Assembly (NCBI GenBank): GCA_947478745.1
Contig: CANJXE010000008.1
Span: 1-35,249 of the forward strand
Length of the DNA: 35,249 nt
From: Actinomycetota bacterium
GTDB taxonomy: Bacteria > Actinomycetota > Thermoleophilia > Gaiellales > F1-60-MAGs149
Direction: 5' to 3'
Positions 1-10,048 of the stretch are shown here, in pieces; the first letter of the stretch is position 1, and each line of letters begins with the position of its first letter. The position numbers and the translations under genes are program-made. The notes under the pieces were generated by a model. That model saw only the letters and a list, made by a program, of their open reading frames with translations. It searched no databases and was not told the origin of the DNA.

Positions 1-723
1 CTCGTTCGTCGACACGGCTCGCTCGACGCGGCGATCGCCGCGGGCGAGGAGGCCGAGCGGCTGCTCGAGGTGTCCCGTGGCGGTGCTGGCGGCCTCGACG
101 AGGTGCGCGCGGCCGAGGTGGCGGCACAGGCTGCCGCGGCGACCGCGGCAGCAGCGCTGACGAAGGCCCGCGCCACGCTCGGGCCGAAGCTCGCCGCTGC
201 CGTCCAGGGCCATCTGGCCGACCTCGGCATGGCCGACGCCACGGTTGTGATCGAGCTGGCCGAGCGCGAGCTGGGCGCCGCAGGTGCCGACGAGGTGCGC
301 GTCCTGCTGGCGCCGAACCCGGGCCTCAAGCCCGCGCCGATCGCCGACGCGGCATCGGGTGGGGAGCTCTCGCGCGTCGCGCTGGCGCTCCGTGTCGCCG
401 CCCACGATCGCGATGCCGTGCCCACGCTCGTGTTCGACGAGGTCGACGCGGGCGTCGGCGGGGCGACGGCAGTGGCGGTGGGGCAGAAGCTCCTCGAGCT
501 CGCCGGCTCCACGCAGGTGATCGTGATCACCCACCTCGCACAGATCGCAGCGCTCGCCGATCGCCACTACCGTGTGCTGAAGGTGGCAGGCGACCCGACG
601 GAGACGACGATCGAATTGCTCGACGACGCGGGCGTCGACGCGGAGCTGGCGCGCATGCTGGGCGGCGACGCCTCGGCGGCCGAGGCGCTGGAGCTGGCGC
701 GCAGGCTGCGGGCCCGCTCCTGA
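1..723 (+). CDS. recN: DNA repair protein RecN, 3' part
   Basis: This is the C-terminal 240 codons of RecN, the SMC-like ATPase that acts at double-strand breaks in recombinational repair; the 5' end lies left of the window and the frame is open from base 1. The visible part starts in the end of the coiled coil (rich in Ala, Glu and Arg) and continues into the C-terminal ATPase lobe. It shows the ABC signature SGGELSRVALALR, a Walker B segment LVFDEVDAGVGG and the switch/H-loop region VITHLAQIAALADRHY, all typical of RecN. The stop TGA overlaps the ATG of the next gene (TGATG), so the two are probably translationally coupled. Confidence 0.95.
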   Translation, partial: LVRRHGSLDAAIAAGEEAERLLEVSRGGAGGLDEVRAAEVAAQAAAATAAAALTKARATLGPKLAAAVQGHLADLGMADATVVIELAERELGAAGADEVRVLLAPNPGLKPAPIADAASGGELSRVALALRVAAHDRDAVPTLVFDEVDAGVGGATAVAVGQKLLELAGSTQVIVITHLAQIAALADRHYRVLKVAGDPTETTIELLDDAGVDAELARMLGGDASAAEALELARRLRARS

Positions 724-1391
724 TGCGCGTCGTCGACCTCACCCAGCCGCTCTCGCCCGCCACGACGCCGTGGCCCGGGGATGACGCGCTGGCGGTGGTC
801 GAGCTGGCCGCGGTCGAGCGCGACGGGTTCTACGCGCGCCGCCTCGACCTGCACGAGCACACCGGCACGCACTTCGACGCCCCCGCGCACTTCGTCGCCG
901 GCGGCGCGACCGTCGACGAGATCGCCGCAGGGCGGCTCGTGGCCGCGGTCCGCATCGTCGATGTCTCCGGACAGGCCTCGGAGGACCCCGACTACGCCGT
1001 CACGGCCGACGACATCCGCGCGATGGAGCGCAAGCACGGCGAGCTCGTTCCCGGCGAGGTGCTGCTGGCACTGACCGGCTGGGACATGCACCTCGACGAT
1101 CCGGCCCGCTACGTGGGCAACCTGCGCTTCCCGGGCTTCGGCGCGGACGCCGCCGATCTGGCCGTCGAGCGCGAGCTCGTCGGCATCGGCATCGACACGC
1201 TCTCGGTCGATCGCGGCTGCGATGAGGAGTACCCCGTGCACCACCGCACGCTGCCCGCCGGGCTCTGGCATCTCGAGGGCCTCGTCGGCCTCGATCTGAT
1301 CCCGGCGGTGGGCGCGATGCTGGTCGTGGGCGTGCCGCTCGTGGTCGGCGCCTCGGGGTTCCCGGCGCGCGTGCTCGCCCTCGTTCCGTGA
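723..1391 (+). CDS. Cyclase family protein (kynurenine formamidase-like metal hydrolase)
   Basis: A 222-residue protein of the cyclase/KynB family, metal-dependent hydrolases acting on amides or lactones such as N-formylkynurenine. The metal-binding signature HTGTHFDAPAH is present at residues 46-56 (His46, His50, Asp52, His56), and the N-terminus MRVVDLTQPLSP is typical of the family. Length fits a single-domain member. The ATG overlaps the recN stop by one base. No kynurenine-pathway gene lies nearby, so the substrate is unknown; an isatin hydrolase-type or polyketide cyclase-type activity would fit equally well. Confidence 0.85.
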   Translation: MRVVDLTQPLSPATTPWPGDDALAVVELAAVERDGFYARRLDLHEHTGTHFDAPAHFVAGGATVDEIAAGRLVAAVRIVDVSGQASEDPDYAVTADDIRAMERKHGELVPGEVLLALTGWDMHLDDPARYVGNLRFPGFGADAADLAVERELVGIGIDTLSVDRGCDEEYPVHHRTLPAGLWHLEGLVGLDLIPAVGAMLVVGVPLVVGASGFPARVLALVP

Positions 1392-3119
<1,728 letters not shown>

Positions 3120-3121
3120 CC

Positions 3122-4228
3122 GTGGAGACCGCACTCGACCTGTTCCTCGCGCTCGCGCGGCTGCCGACGCCGCCGGGGCACGAGCGCGCCGCGATCGACC
3201 TGGTTCGGGAGGTGCTGGCGTCGTTCGGCGTCGAGTCGGTCGAGGACGATGCGGGGCCGAGGATCGCTGGCGACGCGGGCAACCTCTACGCGCGCATTCC
3301 GGCGACCGCGGCGGGCACGCCGCTCTTCTTCAACGCGCACGTCGACACGGTGCCGATGACGGCCCCGATCGAGCCGGCGATCGAGGGCGAGTACGTCGTC
3401 AACCGCCAGCCGACGATCCTCGGGGCCGACAACAAGGCGACGGTCGCCGGCATGATCGACGGCATTCGCCGCGTCGTGCGCGAGGGCATCCCGCACGCGG
3501 GCATCGAGCTCGTGATCACGGTGCAGGAGGAGATCGGCCTGATCGGCGCCAAGGCGTTCGACACGGGCTGCCTCGCGGCGCGCGTCGGCTACGTCTACGA
3601 CGTGGACGGCGATCCGGGCGCGATGACGATGCGCGCACCGAGCCAGATCACGCTGGACCTCACGTTCCGCGGCAAGGCGGCCCACGCCGGGATGGACCCG
3701 GAGAAGGGCCGCAACGCGATCCACGCCGCTGCGATCGCGCTCTCCCGCCTGTCGATGGGACGCGTCGCGCCCGGTGCCTCGCGCAGCGTCGGCGTCATCC
3801 AGGGCGGTACGCAGCGCAACGTCGTTCCGGATCTCTGCACCGTGCAGATGGAGGTTCGCAGCCTCGATGACGCACAGGTCGTCGTGCTCGCACAGGAGAT
3901 CGTCGACGCCGCCAACGGGGCGGCGGCCGAGACGGGCTGCTCCGTCGAGATCGTGCAGACGCGCGAGTACACCGCATACTCCTTCACCGACGCGGACGAG
4001 GTGGTGCGGATCGCGCGCGCCGGGCTCACCGCCGCCGGCTGCGCCCCGCGGGAGATCGAGACCGGTGGCGGTGCCGACGCGCACCTGTTCAACGAGCGCG
4101 GTCTGGAGTGTCTCAACCTGTCGAGCGGCATGGAGGCCATCCACACGCCCGACGAGCGGATCAAGGTCCAGCACGTCGAGGACCTCTCGCGGATCACCGT
4201 CGAGCTGATCCGCGCCGCCGTCGCCTGA
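3122..4228 (+). CDS. M20 family zinc peptidase (peptidase T-like)
   Basis: A 368-residue M20 metallopeptidase resembling the PepT-like group of tripeptidases and deacylases. The di-zinc ligands and catalytic residues can be placed: His73 and Asp75 in NAHVDTVPM, Asp103 in LGADNKAT, the Glu136-Glu137 pair in TVQEEIGL, Asp160 in VYDVDG, and the late His in GMEAIHTPDE. The dimerisation (lid) domain sits between, around residues 170-290. The GTG at 3122 is chosen because it follows the pyrG stop by two bases and gives the normal family N-terminus; the frame remains open upstream, but that part is only a shadow of pyrG. It is probably cotranscribed with pyrG. The natural substrate is unknown. Confidence 0.88.
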   Translation: METALDLFLALARLPTPPGHERAAIDLVREVLASFGVESVEDDAGPRIAGDAGNLYARIPATAAGTPLFFNAHVDTVPMTAPIEPAIEGEYVVNRQPTILGADNKATVAGMIDGIRRVVREGIPHAGIELVITVQEEIGLIGAKAFDTGCLAARVGYVYDVDGDPGAMTMRAPSQITLDLTFRGKAAHAGMDPEKGRNAIHAAAIALSRLSMGRVAPGASRSVGVIQGGTQRNVVPDLCTVQMEVRSLDDAQVVVLAQEIVDAANGAAAETGCSVEIVQTREYTAYSFTDADEVVRIARAGLTAAGCAPREIETGGGADAHLFNERGLECLNLSSGMEAIHTPDERIKVQHVEDLSRITVELIRAAVA

Positions 4229-4319
4229 CCATCCTGTGGGACGGGGCGCTCGCTCCGGTGCTCCCGGGCGGTAGCATCCTCCTGTTCACGGAAGTTCGAA
4301 TTCCCCTGGAGGTACCGGC

Positions 4320-5450
4320 ATGCGCGTTGGAGTCGTCAAGGAGATCAAGAAGGACGAGTACCGCGTCGCGCTGACGCCGGCCGGAGCCCGCGAGCTCGTC
4401 GGGCGCGGCCATGACGTCGTCGTCGAGACGACTGCGGGCATGGGCAGCTCCTTCTCCGACGAGGCCTACGTCGCCGCCGGCGCCACCATCGCCTCCTGCG
4501 AGGACACCTGGGCGGCCTGCGACATGATCATGAAGGTCAAGGAGCCGCTGGAGCCCGAGTACGCGCGCATCCGCGCCGGCCAGATCCTCTTCACCTACCT
4601 GCACCTCGCCCCGGACGAGGCGCTGACGAAGGCGCTGATCGCCACGGGCGCCACGTGCATCGCGTACGAGACCGTCGAGACCGAGGATCGCCGCCTGCCC
4701 CTGCTGGCCCCGATGAGCGAGGTCGCCGGCCGTCTGGCACCGCAGATGGGCGCGCACTGCCTCGAGAAGCCCAAGGGCGGCCGCGGCATCCTGCTCGCCG
4801 GCCTGCCGGGCGTTGCGCCGGCGAAGGTCGTCGTCCTCGGTGGCGGCATCGTCGGCTACAACGCGGCGCTGATCGCCGTCGGCATGCAGGCCGACGTGTG
4901 GGTGCTGGAGCGCTCCGTCGATCGCATGCGCGAGCTCGAGAACATGATGGACGGCCGCATCACGCTGGAGATCTCCAATCAGCTGATGGTCGAGGAGGCG
5001 ATTGCGAACGCCGACATGGTGATCGGCGCCGTCCTCGTCGCGGGCGCCCGCGCCCCCCGTCTCGTCACGAAGGACATGCTCAGCGGCATGAAGGAGGGCT
5101 CCGTCCTCGTCGACGTCGCGATCGACCAGGGCGGCTGCTTCGAGACCTCGAAGCCGACCACCCACTCGGACCCGACCTACGTCGTCGACGGCGTCGTGCA
5201 CTACTGCGTGGCGAACATGCCGGGCGCGGTGCCGATCACGTCCACGCGCGGGCTCACCAACGTGACGCTGCCGTACGCCGAGTTGCTCGCGGACAGGGGA
5301 CTCGAGGACGCGATGCGCTTCTCCAAGCCGCTGGCCCGCGGCGTCAACGTCATGGCCGGCAACATCACGAACAAGCCGGTTGCCGAGAGCCACGGCATGC
5401 CCTACGTGCACCTCAGCGATCTCATCGACGGCGTCGACCCGACGATCTAG
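4320..5450 (+). CDS. ald: Alanine dehydrogenase
   Basis: NAD-dependent L-alanine dehydrogenase interconverts alanine with pyruvate plus ammonia. The 376-residue protein begins [20 protein letters not shown], the usual family start. Active-site residues Lys74 (KVKEP) and His95 (TYLHLA) match the catalytic Lys/His of characterised alanine dehydrogenases. The NAD-binding Rossmann motif is [14 protein letters not shown], and the C-terminal [12 protein letters not shown] is diagnostic. GGAGG at 4308-4312 precedes the ATG by seven bases, and TAGCAT at 4272-4277 is a possible -10 hexamer. The gene is followed by a GC-rich hairpin before xerD. Confidence 0.96.
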   Translation: MRVGVVKEIKKDEYRVALTPAGARELVGRGHDVVVETTAGMGSSFSDEAYVAAGATIASCEDTWAACDMIMKVKEPLEPEYARIRAGQILFTYLHLAPDEALTKALIATGATCIAYETVETEDRRLPLLAPMSEVAGRLAPQMGAHCLEKPKGGRGILLAGLPGVAPAKVVVLGGGIVGYNAALIAVGMQADVWVLERSVDRMRELENMMDGRITLEISNQLMVEEAIANADMVIGAVLVAGARAPRLVTKDMLSGMKEGSVLVDVAIDQGGCFETSKPTTHSDPTYVVDGVVHYCVANMPGAVPITSTRGLTNVTLPYAELLADRGLEDAMRFSKPLARGVNVMAGNITNKPVAESHGMPYVHLSDLIDGVDPTI

Positions 5451-5459
5451 GGCGATCAG

Positions 5460-5501
5460 GTTCGCTTCAGGGTCTCCCCCCCGCGGGGCGGGGGAGCGAA
5501 C
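5460..5501 (+). terminator. GC-rich hairpin between ald and xerD
   Basis: Outer arms GTTCGC (5460-5465) and GCGAAC (5496-5501) enclose a C-run/G-run inner stem (about 5474-5480 with 5490-5496). No U-tract follows, so termination is a guess. It ends only nine bases before the xerD ATG, which has no Shine-Dalgarno sequence, so it could instead be a 5' leader structure affecting xerD translation. Confidence 0.4.
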
Positions 5502-5510
5502 TTCCCCGTT

Positions 5511-6401
5511 ATGCAGGATCCCCGGATCACGGACTTCCTCACGTCGCTGCAGCTCGAGCGCGACGCCTCGCCGCACACCATCACGGCGTACCGCACCGAC
5601 CTCGCCGACCTCCAGGCCTTTCTGACGGCCGGGGGGCTCGATCTGGACGCCGTCACGGGACAGGATCTCGAGCCGTTCGCGCTCGAGCTGCGGGAGCGGG
5701 GACTCGCGCCCGCCACGGTGCGCCGCCGCCTCGCCGCCGCCCGCTCGCTGCTGCGCCACCGCACGCGCGAGGGCGCGCGCACCGCGGGCGTCCGCGACGT
5801 GCCGCTGCCCAAGGCGCCGCAGGCACCGCCGCACGCCCTCTCGTCGGAGCAGGCGATCCTGCTCGTCGAGCACCCCGACGCCACGCCGTTGGGCCTGCGC
5901 GATCGCGCGGTGCTCGAGCTTCTATACGGCGCGGGCCTGCGCGTGTCGGAGCTCTGCGGCCTGCGTCCCGGCGATCTCGACGCCGAGCTCGGGCTGGTGC
6001 GCGTGCTCGGCAAGGGCGGGCGCGAGCGCGTCGTGCCGTGCGGCGGGCAGGCCGTCCGCGCCGTCGAGCGCTACCTCGCCCGCGGCCGCACGCACCTCGG
6101 CACGCGGCAGGATCCCGATGCGCTGCTCATCAACAGCCGTGGCGGTCGCCTGACGCGCCGCGGCGTCTTCCTGATCGTCCGCCGCCACGCCGAGCCGCTC
6201 CAGCTGCCGGACTGGGTGGGGCCGCACGCGCTCCGCCACGCCTTCGCCACGCACCTCGTCGAGGGCGGGTGCGACCTGCGGACGGTCCAGGAGCTGCTCG
6301 GGCACCAGCGCATCGCGACGACGGCGATCTACACGCACGTCGCGGGCACGCATCTGCGCGAGACGTTCCTGTCCGCGCACCCGCGTGCTCGGGCCGCATA
6401 G
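5511..6401 (+). CDS. xerD: Tyrosine recombinase XerD-type
   Basis: A 296-residue site-specific tyrosine recombinase, the right length and architecture for XerD/XerC, which resolve chromosome dimers at dif together with FtsK. Residues 1-90 form the SAM-like DNA-binding domain (phage_int_SAM_1) and 105-296 the catalytic domain. All catalytic residues can be seen: Arg144 (GAGLRVSEL), Lys168 ([10 protein letters not shown]), His239 and Arg242 ([11 protein letters not shown]), His265 (LLGHQRI) and Tyr274 (TAIYTH). The position downstream of pyrG and ald suggests a chromosomal housekeeping Xer protein rather than an element integrase. No dif-like site was recognised nearby. There is no clear Shine-Dalgarno sequence before the ATG. 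Confidence 0.9.
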   Translation: MQDPRITDFLTSLQLERDASPHTITAYRTDLADLQAFLTAGGLDLDAVTGQDLEPFALELRERGLAPATVRRRLAAARSLLRHRTREGARTAGVRDVPLPKAPQAPPHALSSEQAILLVEHPDATPLGLRDRAVLELLYGAGLRVSELCGLRPGDLDAELGLVRVLGKGGRERVVPCGGQAVRAVERYLARGRTHLGTRQDPDALLINSRGGRLTRRGVFLIVRRHAEPLQLPDWVGPHALRHAFATHLVEGGCDLRTVQELLGHQRIATTAIYTHVAGTHLRETFLSAHPRARAA

Positions 6402-6482
6402 GCGCGCTCTCCGCGCAGGTGCTCTTCAGAGCCGGTCGGGAGCGTGCGCCCGGCGCGACGCGGAGGCGGGCACGATTGCCGC

Positions 6483-6743
6483 ATGGAACGCCAGCTCGCC
6501 GATCATGCGCTGCAGCGCCTTCGCGAGCGCGGTCTTCCGGTCGAGGCGGTCACCCCCGTGCTGCAGGAGCCGGAACGGATCGACACGCAGAATCCCGGCT
6601 CATGGAACGAGCGCTACCGCTGCTTCCGGCGGTTGGGAGCGCTCCTCGTCGTGGTCGTCTGGCACTGGGACGACGACGTGCAGGTCGTGATCACCGTGAT
6701 GGTCTCACCCGCACCGCGAGGCAGGAGAAAACGGCGCCTATGA
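6483..6743 (+). CDS. DUF4258 domain protein (possible toxin-like partner)
   Basis: An 86-residue basic protein with the DUF4258 pattern: an N-terminal helix [17 protein letters not shown], a middle segment, then strands RYRCFRRLG and [23 protein letters not shown]4258 proteins have a small alpha/beta fold often compared with RelE/BrnT-type proteins, but activity is not established for most. The ATG at 6483 is preferred over upstream ATGs because the family N-terminus begins here. Its stop overlaps the start of the DUF2283 gene (ATGA), a pairing seen widely in bacteria that suggests a two-gene module. Confidence 0.72.
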   Translation: MERQLADHALQRLRERGLPVEAVTPVLQEPERIDTQNPGSWNERYRCFRRLGALLVVVVWHWDDDVQVVITVMVSPAPRGRRKRRL

Positions 6744-7012
6744 AGTACGATCGAACCATGACGATCAGCGCGTACACGGTCCCCGAAGGGGGAATCCTGA
6801 TGATCAACGTCTCGGAGCGAACCTGGGATCACATGGACGTGATCGGCGATCACGCGGTTGCCGTGGATCTCGATGCCGATCGCAACGTGATCGGCATCGA
6901 AGTGCTGGATCAGGATCAGTTCGACCTCGATGCCGTCGCCGCCGAGTACGGGATCGCGGACCTCGTGCCCGAGATCCGCGCGGCGATCGCCGTCGCCAAG
7001 CCCGGCCCGTAG
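6740..7012 (+). CDS. DUF2283 domain protein
   Basis: A 90-residue acidic protein matching DUF2283. It starts [12 protein letters not shown], has the core [19 protein letters not shown] in which a strand-turn-strand carries the aspartates, and ends in a short helix. The ATG overlaps the DUF4258 stop by four bases, and AGGAG at 6723-6727 could serve as ribosome binding site. An acidic small protein following a basic one is the usual look of an antitoxin/toxin or effector/partner pair, but no function has been shown for this family, so this is inference from context. The stop lies 24 bases before mutM. Confidence 0.72.
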   Translation: MKYDRTMTISAYTVPEGGILMINVSERTWDHMDVIGDHAVAVDLDADRNVIGIEVLDQDQFDLDAVAAEYGIADLVPEIRAAIAVAKPGP

Positions 7013-7023
7013 AGGCTCCCGGC

Positions 7024-7029
7024 TAGGCT
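7024..7029 (+). promoter_or_regulatory. -10 hexamer for leaderless mutM
   Basis: TAGGCT ends seven bases before the mutM ATG, which has no separate Shine-Dalgarno sequence. The spacing puts the transcription start at or next to the A of the ATG, as in leaderless actinobacterial genes. No -35 consensus is evident. Confidence 0.45.
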
Positions 7030-7036
7030 GGGGGTC

Positions 7037-7906
7037 ATGCCCGAGCTGCCCGAGGTCGAGACCGTCCGCCGTCGGCTGCTGCCGCACGTCGAGGGGCGGA
7101 CGATCCGCGGGGTCGAGGTGCGCGACGCCCGGCTGGTCGGTCGCGACGATCCGCGGCGCGTCGAAGGGCGCCTGGCCGGCCGGACGATCCGCACGCTCGA
7201 TCGGCGCGGCAAGTACCTGCTCCTGCGTCTCGACGCCGACGAGACGCTGATCTCGCACCTGCGCATGACCGGCAACTGGCTCGTGCCGACCGGGGACGAG
7301 CCGCCGCACACCCGCGCGGTGATCACGCTCGCCGACGGCACCGCGGTCGTCTACGCCGATGCGCGCCGCTTTGGGACCTGGGATCTGCTCGCCGACGCCG
7401 ATGCCGCCGCATACCTCGCCGCGCGGCTCGGGCCCGAGCCGATCGACGCCGACTTCGACGGCGCGGTGCTGCAGGCCGCCTTCCGGGGCCGGCAGGCGCC
7501 CGTCAAGGCGCTCCTGCTCGACCAGCGCCTCGTCGCGGGCATCGGCAACATCTACGCCGACGAGGCGCTCAACGCCGCCTGCATCCATCCGGCGCGGCCC
7601 GCCGGCCGGCTGACGCGCCCGCAGTGCGACCGATTGGCCGCAGCGGTTCGGGAGGCGCTCGAGGAGGGCATCCGCTCGCAGGGCTCGTCGATCCGTGACT
7701 TCCGCTCGCCCGACGGCGGCTACGGCTCGATGCAGGAGCGCTTCCGCGTCTACGGGCGCGACGGCGAGCCGTGCCTGGCGTGCGGCACGGAGATCATCAA
7801 GACCCGCTGCGCCGGGCGGGGCACGCACCTGTGCCCGGTCTGCCAGCCCAAGCCGCGCCAAAGCCGGGGAATGCGGCGCCCCCTATCCACGTTGGAGCAG
7901 ATGTGA
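7037..7906 (+). CDS. mutM: Formamidopyrimidine-DNA glycosylase
   Basis: Fpg/MutM removes 8-oxoguanine and formamidopyrimidines from DNA by a glycosylase/AP-lyase reaction. The 289-residue protein starts MPELPEVETVRR, exposing the catalytic N-terminal proline and Glu after Met removal. It has the conserved lysine in RRGKYLLLRL near residue 60, the helix-two-turn-helix region around GIGNIYADEALN, and a C-terminal zinc finger C-x2-C-x16-C-x2-C (CLAC...CPVC). The C-terminal tail after the finger is slightly extended. Its TGA overlaps the GTG of the glutaredoxin gene. Together with recN and recO it makes this a repair-rich stretch. Confidence 0.96.
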   Translation: MPELPEVETVRRRLLPHVEGRTIRGVEVRDARLVGRDDPRRVEGRLAGRTIRTLDRRGKYLLLRLDADETLISHLRMTGNWLVPTGDEPPHTRAVITLADGTAVVYADARRFGTWDLLADADAAAYLAARLGPEPIDADFDGAVLQAAFRGRQAPVKALLLDQRLVAGIGNIYADEALNAACIHPARPAGRLTRPQCDRLAAAVREALEEGIRSQGSSIRDFRSPDGGYGSMQERFRVYGRDGEPCLACGTEIIKTRCAGRGTHLCPVCQPKPRQSRGMRRPLSTLEQM

Positions 7907-8157
7907 AAAAGGTCGAGTTCTATTCCGCTGATTGGTGCCCCTTCTGCCTGCGCGCGAAGGCGCTGCTCGACTCCCGCGGGATCGAGTACGAGGAGGTCAA
8001 CGTCGATCGCGTCCCCGGCTTCCGCGAGAAGCTCGTGGAGATGACGGGGCGCATGACGATCCCGCAGATCATCATCGACGGCAATCCCGTCGGCGGGTAC
8101 GACGACCTCGCAGCGCTGGACCGCGCCGGCGAGCTGCTCCCGCTCGTCCAGGACTGA
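7903..8157 (+). CDS. Glutaredoxin (GrxC-like)
   Basis: An 84-residue glutaredoxin with the redox-active WCPFC motif at residues 11-15, the cis-proline segment MTIPQIIIDG, and the GGYDDL glutathione-binding turn, so it is a classical dithiol glutaredoxin. The start is the GTG at 7903, which overlaps the mutM stop (GTGA) and is preceded by a GGAG sequence at 7893-7896. Many actinobacteria use mycothiol rather than glutathione, so the reducing partner could be a mycoredoxin-type system; the sequence does not decide this. recO follows after eight bases. Confidence 0.9.
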   Translation: MKKVEFYSADWCPFCLRAKALLDSRGIEYEEVNVDRVPGFREKLVEMTGRMTIPQIIIDGNPVGGYDDLAALDRAGELLPLVQD

Positions 8158-8165
8158 CCCGCGCG

Positions 8166-8897
8166 GTGGCGACCGCCTACGCGGCCGAGGCGATCGTGCT
8201 GCGCAGCTTCCGCACGGGCGAGGCTGACCGCGTGGTGCACCTGCTGACGCCCGCTGGGCGCGTCAACGTGATCGCCAAGGGCGCGCGCAAGACGACGGCC
8301 AAGATGGGCGCACGGCTCGAGCCGATGACGCGCATCGAGGCGATGATCCAGCCGGGCAAGAGCGACCTCTCGACGATCACCGGCGCGCACGTGCAGTGGA
8401 CGGGCGACGACCTGCGGCGCGATCCGATCCGCGTGCTGGCCGCGACCGCCGGCATCGAGGCGGTCGTGCGGCTGTTCCCCGAGCCCGAGGCCGATCGTCG
8501 GCTGTTCGACGGCCTGGCGCGCTACCTCGTCGCGATGACGGAGCCGCTCGGCGATGACGTTCGCGTCGGTGCCGACGTGCTGACGCTCGCCTTCGTCCTC
8601 AAGCTGCTGGCGCTGGCGGGCTGGCGACCCGAGGTCGCCGCCTGCGTCGGGTGCGGCGGAACGGTCGAGGTCTTCGACGCGGCGGCCGGCTGCGCGTACT
8701 GCAGCGCCTGCGGCAGCGGGATCCCGCTGGATCAGACCTCGGCCGACGCGGTAGGTCGGCTGATCGGCGAGCCGCTCGGGGCGCTGCTCGAGCTGCCGCC
8801 TGCGCAGCGCGCCGCGATCGTGCGCGTGTGCCGCGCGATGGCGGAGGAGCATGGCGGCGTGCGTCTGGCCCTGCTGGGGCTGACCGCTACGGGATGA
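8166..8897 (+). CDS. recO: DNA repair protein RecO
   Basis: RecO loads RecA on SSB-coated DNA with RecR/RecF. The 243-residue protein shows the N-terminal OB-fold start EAIVLRSFRTGEADRVVHLL, the segment GRVNVIAKGARKTTAKMGA, a helical middle region and a C-terminal zinc-binding motif with paired cysteines (CVGCGG, then CAYCSAC). The GTG at 8166 gives the normal family N-terminus and lies eight bases after the glutaredoxin stop. The 3' end overlaps the convergent dehydrogenase gene by 11 bases. Confidence 0.93.
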   Translation: MATAYAAEAIVLRSFRTGEADRVVHLLTPAGRVNVIAKGARKTTAKMGARLEPMTRIEAMIQPGKSDLSTITGAHVQWTGDDLRRDPIRVLAATAGIEAVVRLFPEPEADRRLFDGLARYLVAMTEPLGDDVRVGADVLTLAFVLKLLALAGWRPEVAACVGCGGTVEVFDAAAGCAYCSACGSGIPLDQTSADAVGRLIGEPLGALLELPPAQRAAIVRVCRAMAEEHGGVRLALLGLTATG

Positions 8898-9984
8898 TCG
8901 TCGAGAGCCGGCCCTTCTGGCCGATCAGCCAGAGCTCGCCGACGCCGTCCTGGCCGATCGCCGCCAGCGTCGGGACCTTCAGCCCCGTATCGACGAGCTT
9001 CGGCTCCTTGCGGAGGATCGAGAAGATGCGCCCGCTGCAGGCGTCGCCGAAGACGTAGAGGTTGCGCAGCTTGCGCACGGTCTTGCCGCGGTAGAGCGCG
9101 CCGGCGATGGGCGCGCACCCGTAAGCCTTGCCGTAGGTGGTGACCGGCGGCACGAGCGTGCCGGGGGTCGGCTGCGGCTTGTACTTCGAGGTGCCGTCGA
9201 ACGCGCTCCAGCCGAAGTTCGGCAGCGGCGGGGCGGGGTTGGCGACCCAATCGACCTCCTGGTTGTCGCCCTGGCTGGAGTCCACGAGCCAGAGGCTCCC
9301 GGTGCGCTGGTCGAACGAGAAGTGCGGATTGCGCAGACCCATCGCCCAGACGGTCGCGTTGCCGGCGGTGCCATCTGCGAAGGGATTCGACGAGGGCACC
9401 GCATAGGGCGCGCCGGCGTTGACGTCGATGCGCAGCACCTTGCCGAGCAGCGTCTCGGCGTTCTGCGCACGATTGCCGGGGTCGCCGCCCGCGCCACCGT
9501 CGCCCATGCCGATGTAGAGGAAGCCGTCGGGGCCGAAGGCGAGCTGGCCGCCGTTGTGGTTGGCGTAGGGCTGGCGCACCGACAGGAGCGTGGTCGCGGA
9601 GCCCTTCAGGAAGTGGTCGTAGCGGCCCTTGCGGAAGCGCACCACCTGCGTGTCGCCCGCCGCGTCCGTGTACGCGACGAAGACGAAGCCGTTGTCCTTG
9701 TAGGCGGGGCTGTAGGCCAGGCCGAGCAGGCCCCGCTCGCCACCCTGCTGGCCGACGCGGTCGGTCAGGTCGGCGAGCTTGCGCACCTTGCCCTTGACGA
9801 CGGAGACGATCAGCCCGTTGCGCTGGGCGATGACGGGATTGAGGTTGCCCGGTCGGAAGGCGATCACCGTGGGGCCCTTGATCCCGGTCGAGATCGTCGA
9901 TAGCGATAGCGCCCCGGCGGCTGGAGCCAGCGCAGCTGCCGCGGTGAGGGCGACGAGCAGGGCGATCGGGGTGCGGATCCGCAT
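8887..9984 (-). CDS. Secreted PQQ-dependent sugar dehydrogenase-like beta-propeller
   Basis: A 365-residue protein of the glucose/sorbosone dehydrogenase family, a six-bladed propeller that uses PQQ in characterised soluble glucose dehydrogenases. Residues 1-25 are a Sec signal peptide ([20 protein letters not shown]...) without a lipobox. Family motifs follow: [12 protein letters not shown] near residue 82, His143 in [20 protein letters not shown] (the position of the catalytic His of soluble glucose dehydrogenase), and [10 protein letters not shown]. Whether the PQQ and calcium sites are intact cannot be judged by eye; many relatives have no proven substrate. It is divergent from glyQ and convergent with recO. 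A TACCCT hexamer six bases before the ATG suggests a leaderless promoter. Confidence 0.85.
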   Translation of the reverse strand: MRIRTPIALLVALTAAAALAPAAGALSLSTISTGIKGPTVIAFRPGNLNPVIAQRNGLIVSVVKGKVRKLADLTDRVGQQGGERGLLGLAYSPAYKDNGFVFVAYTDAAGDTQVVRFRKGRYDHFLKGSATTLLSVRQPYANHNGGQLAFGPDGFLYIGMGDGGAGGDPGNRAQNAETLLGKVLRIDVNAGAPYAVPSSNPFADGTAGNATVWAMGLRNPHFSFDQRTGSLWLVDSSQGDNQEVDWVANPAPPLPNFGWSAFDGTSKYKPQPTPGTLVPPVTTYGKAYGCAPIAGALYRGKTVRKLRNLYVFGDACSGRIFSILRKEPKLVDTGLKVPTLAAIGQDGVGELWLIGQKGRLSTIIP

Positions 9985-9990
9985 CGACTC

Positions 9991-9996
9991 AGGGTA
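9991..9996 (-). promoter_or_regulatory. -10 hexamer for leaderless sugar dehydrogenase-like gene
   Basis: Read on the minus strand, TACCCT is followed by six bases and then the ATG at 9984. There is no Shine-Dalgarno sequence. It fits the TANNNT pattern seen before mutM, glyQ, the GntR gene, recX and the AsnC-like gene. Confidence 0.35.
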
Positions 9997-10035
9997 TCCC
10001 GGCTTCCGGCGGAGCGTCCGCGGTACGGGAATGGG

Positions 10036-10041
10036 TAGCCT
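10036..10041 (+). promoter_or_regulatory. -10 hexamer supporting the glyQ GTG start
   Basis: TAGCCT lies seven bases before GTG 10049. An in-frame ATG at 10031 would start upstream of this hexamer, so a transcript from this promoter could only use the GTG. The hexamer therefore decides the start choice. Confidence 0.45.
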
Positions 10042-10048
10042 TCCTGTC

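Noticed and set aside
5511-6401. Integrase of a mobile element
   Set aside because: No attachment repeats, tRNA or phage/plasmid genes are nearby, and the protein has XerD length and housekeeping neighbours.
4655-6735. Long open + frame running through ald and xerD into the DUF2283 gene
   Set aside because: Only its last 90 codons (from ATG 6740) are protein-like; the rest is Arg-rich shadow of ald and xerD in another frame.
10031-10033. ATG 10031 as the glyQ start
   Set aside because: It lies upstream of the TAGCCT hexamer and adds six residues not expected in the family; GTG 10049 fits a leaderless start better.
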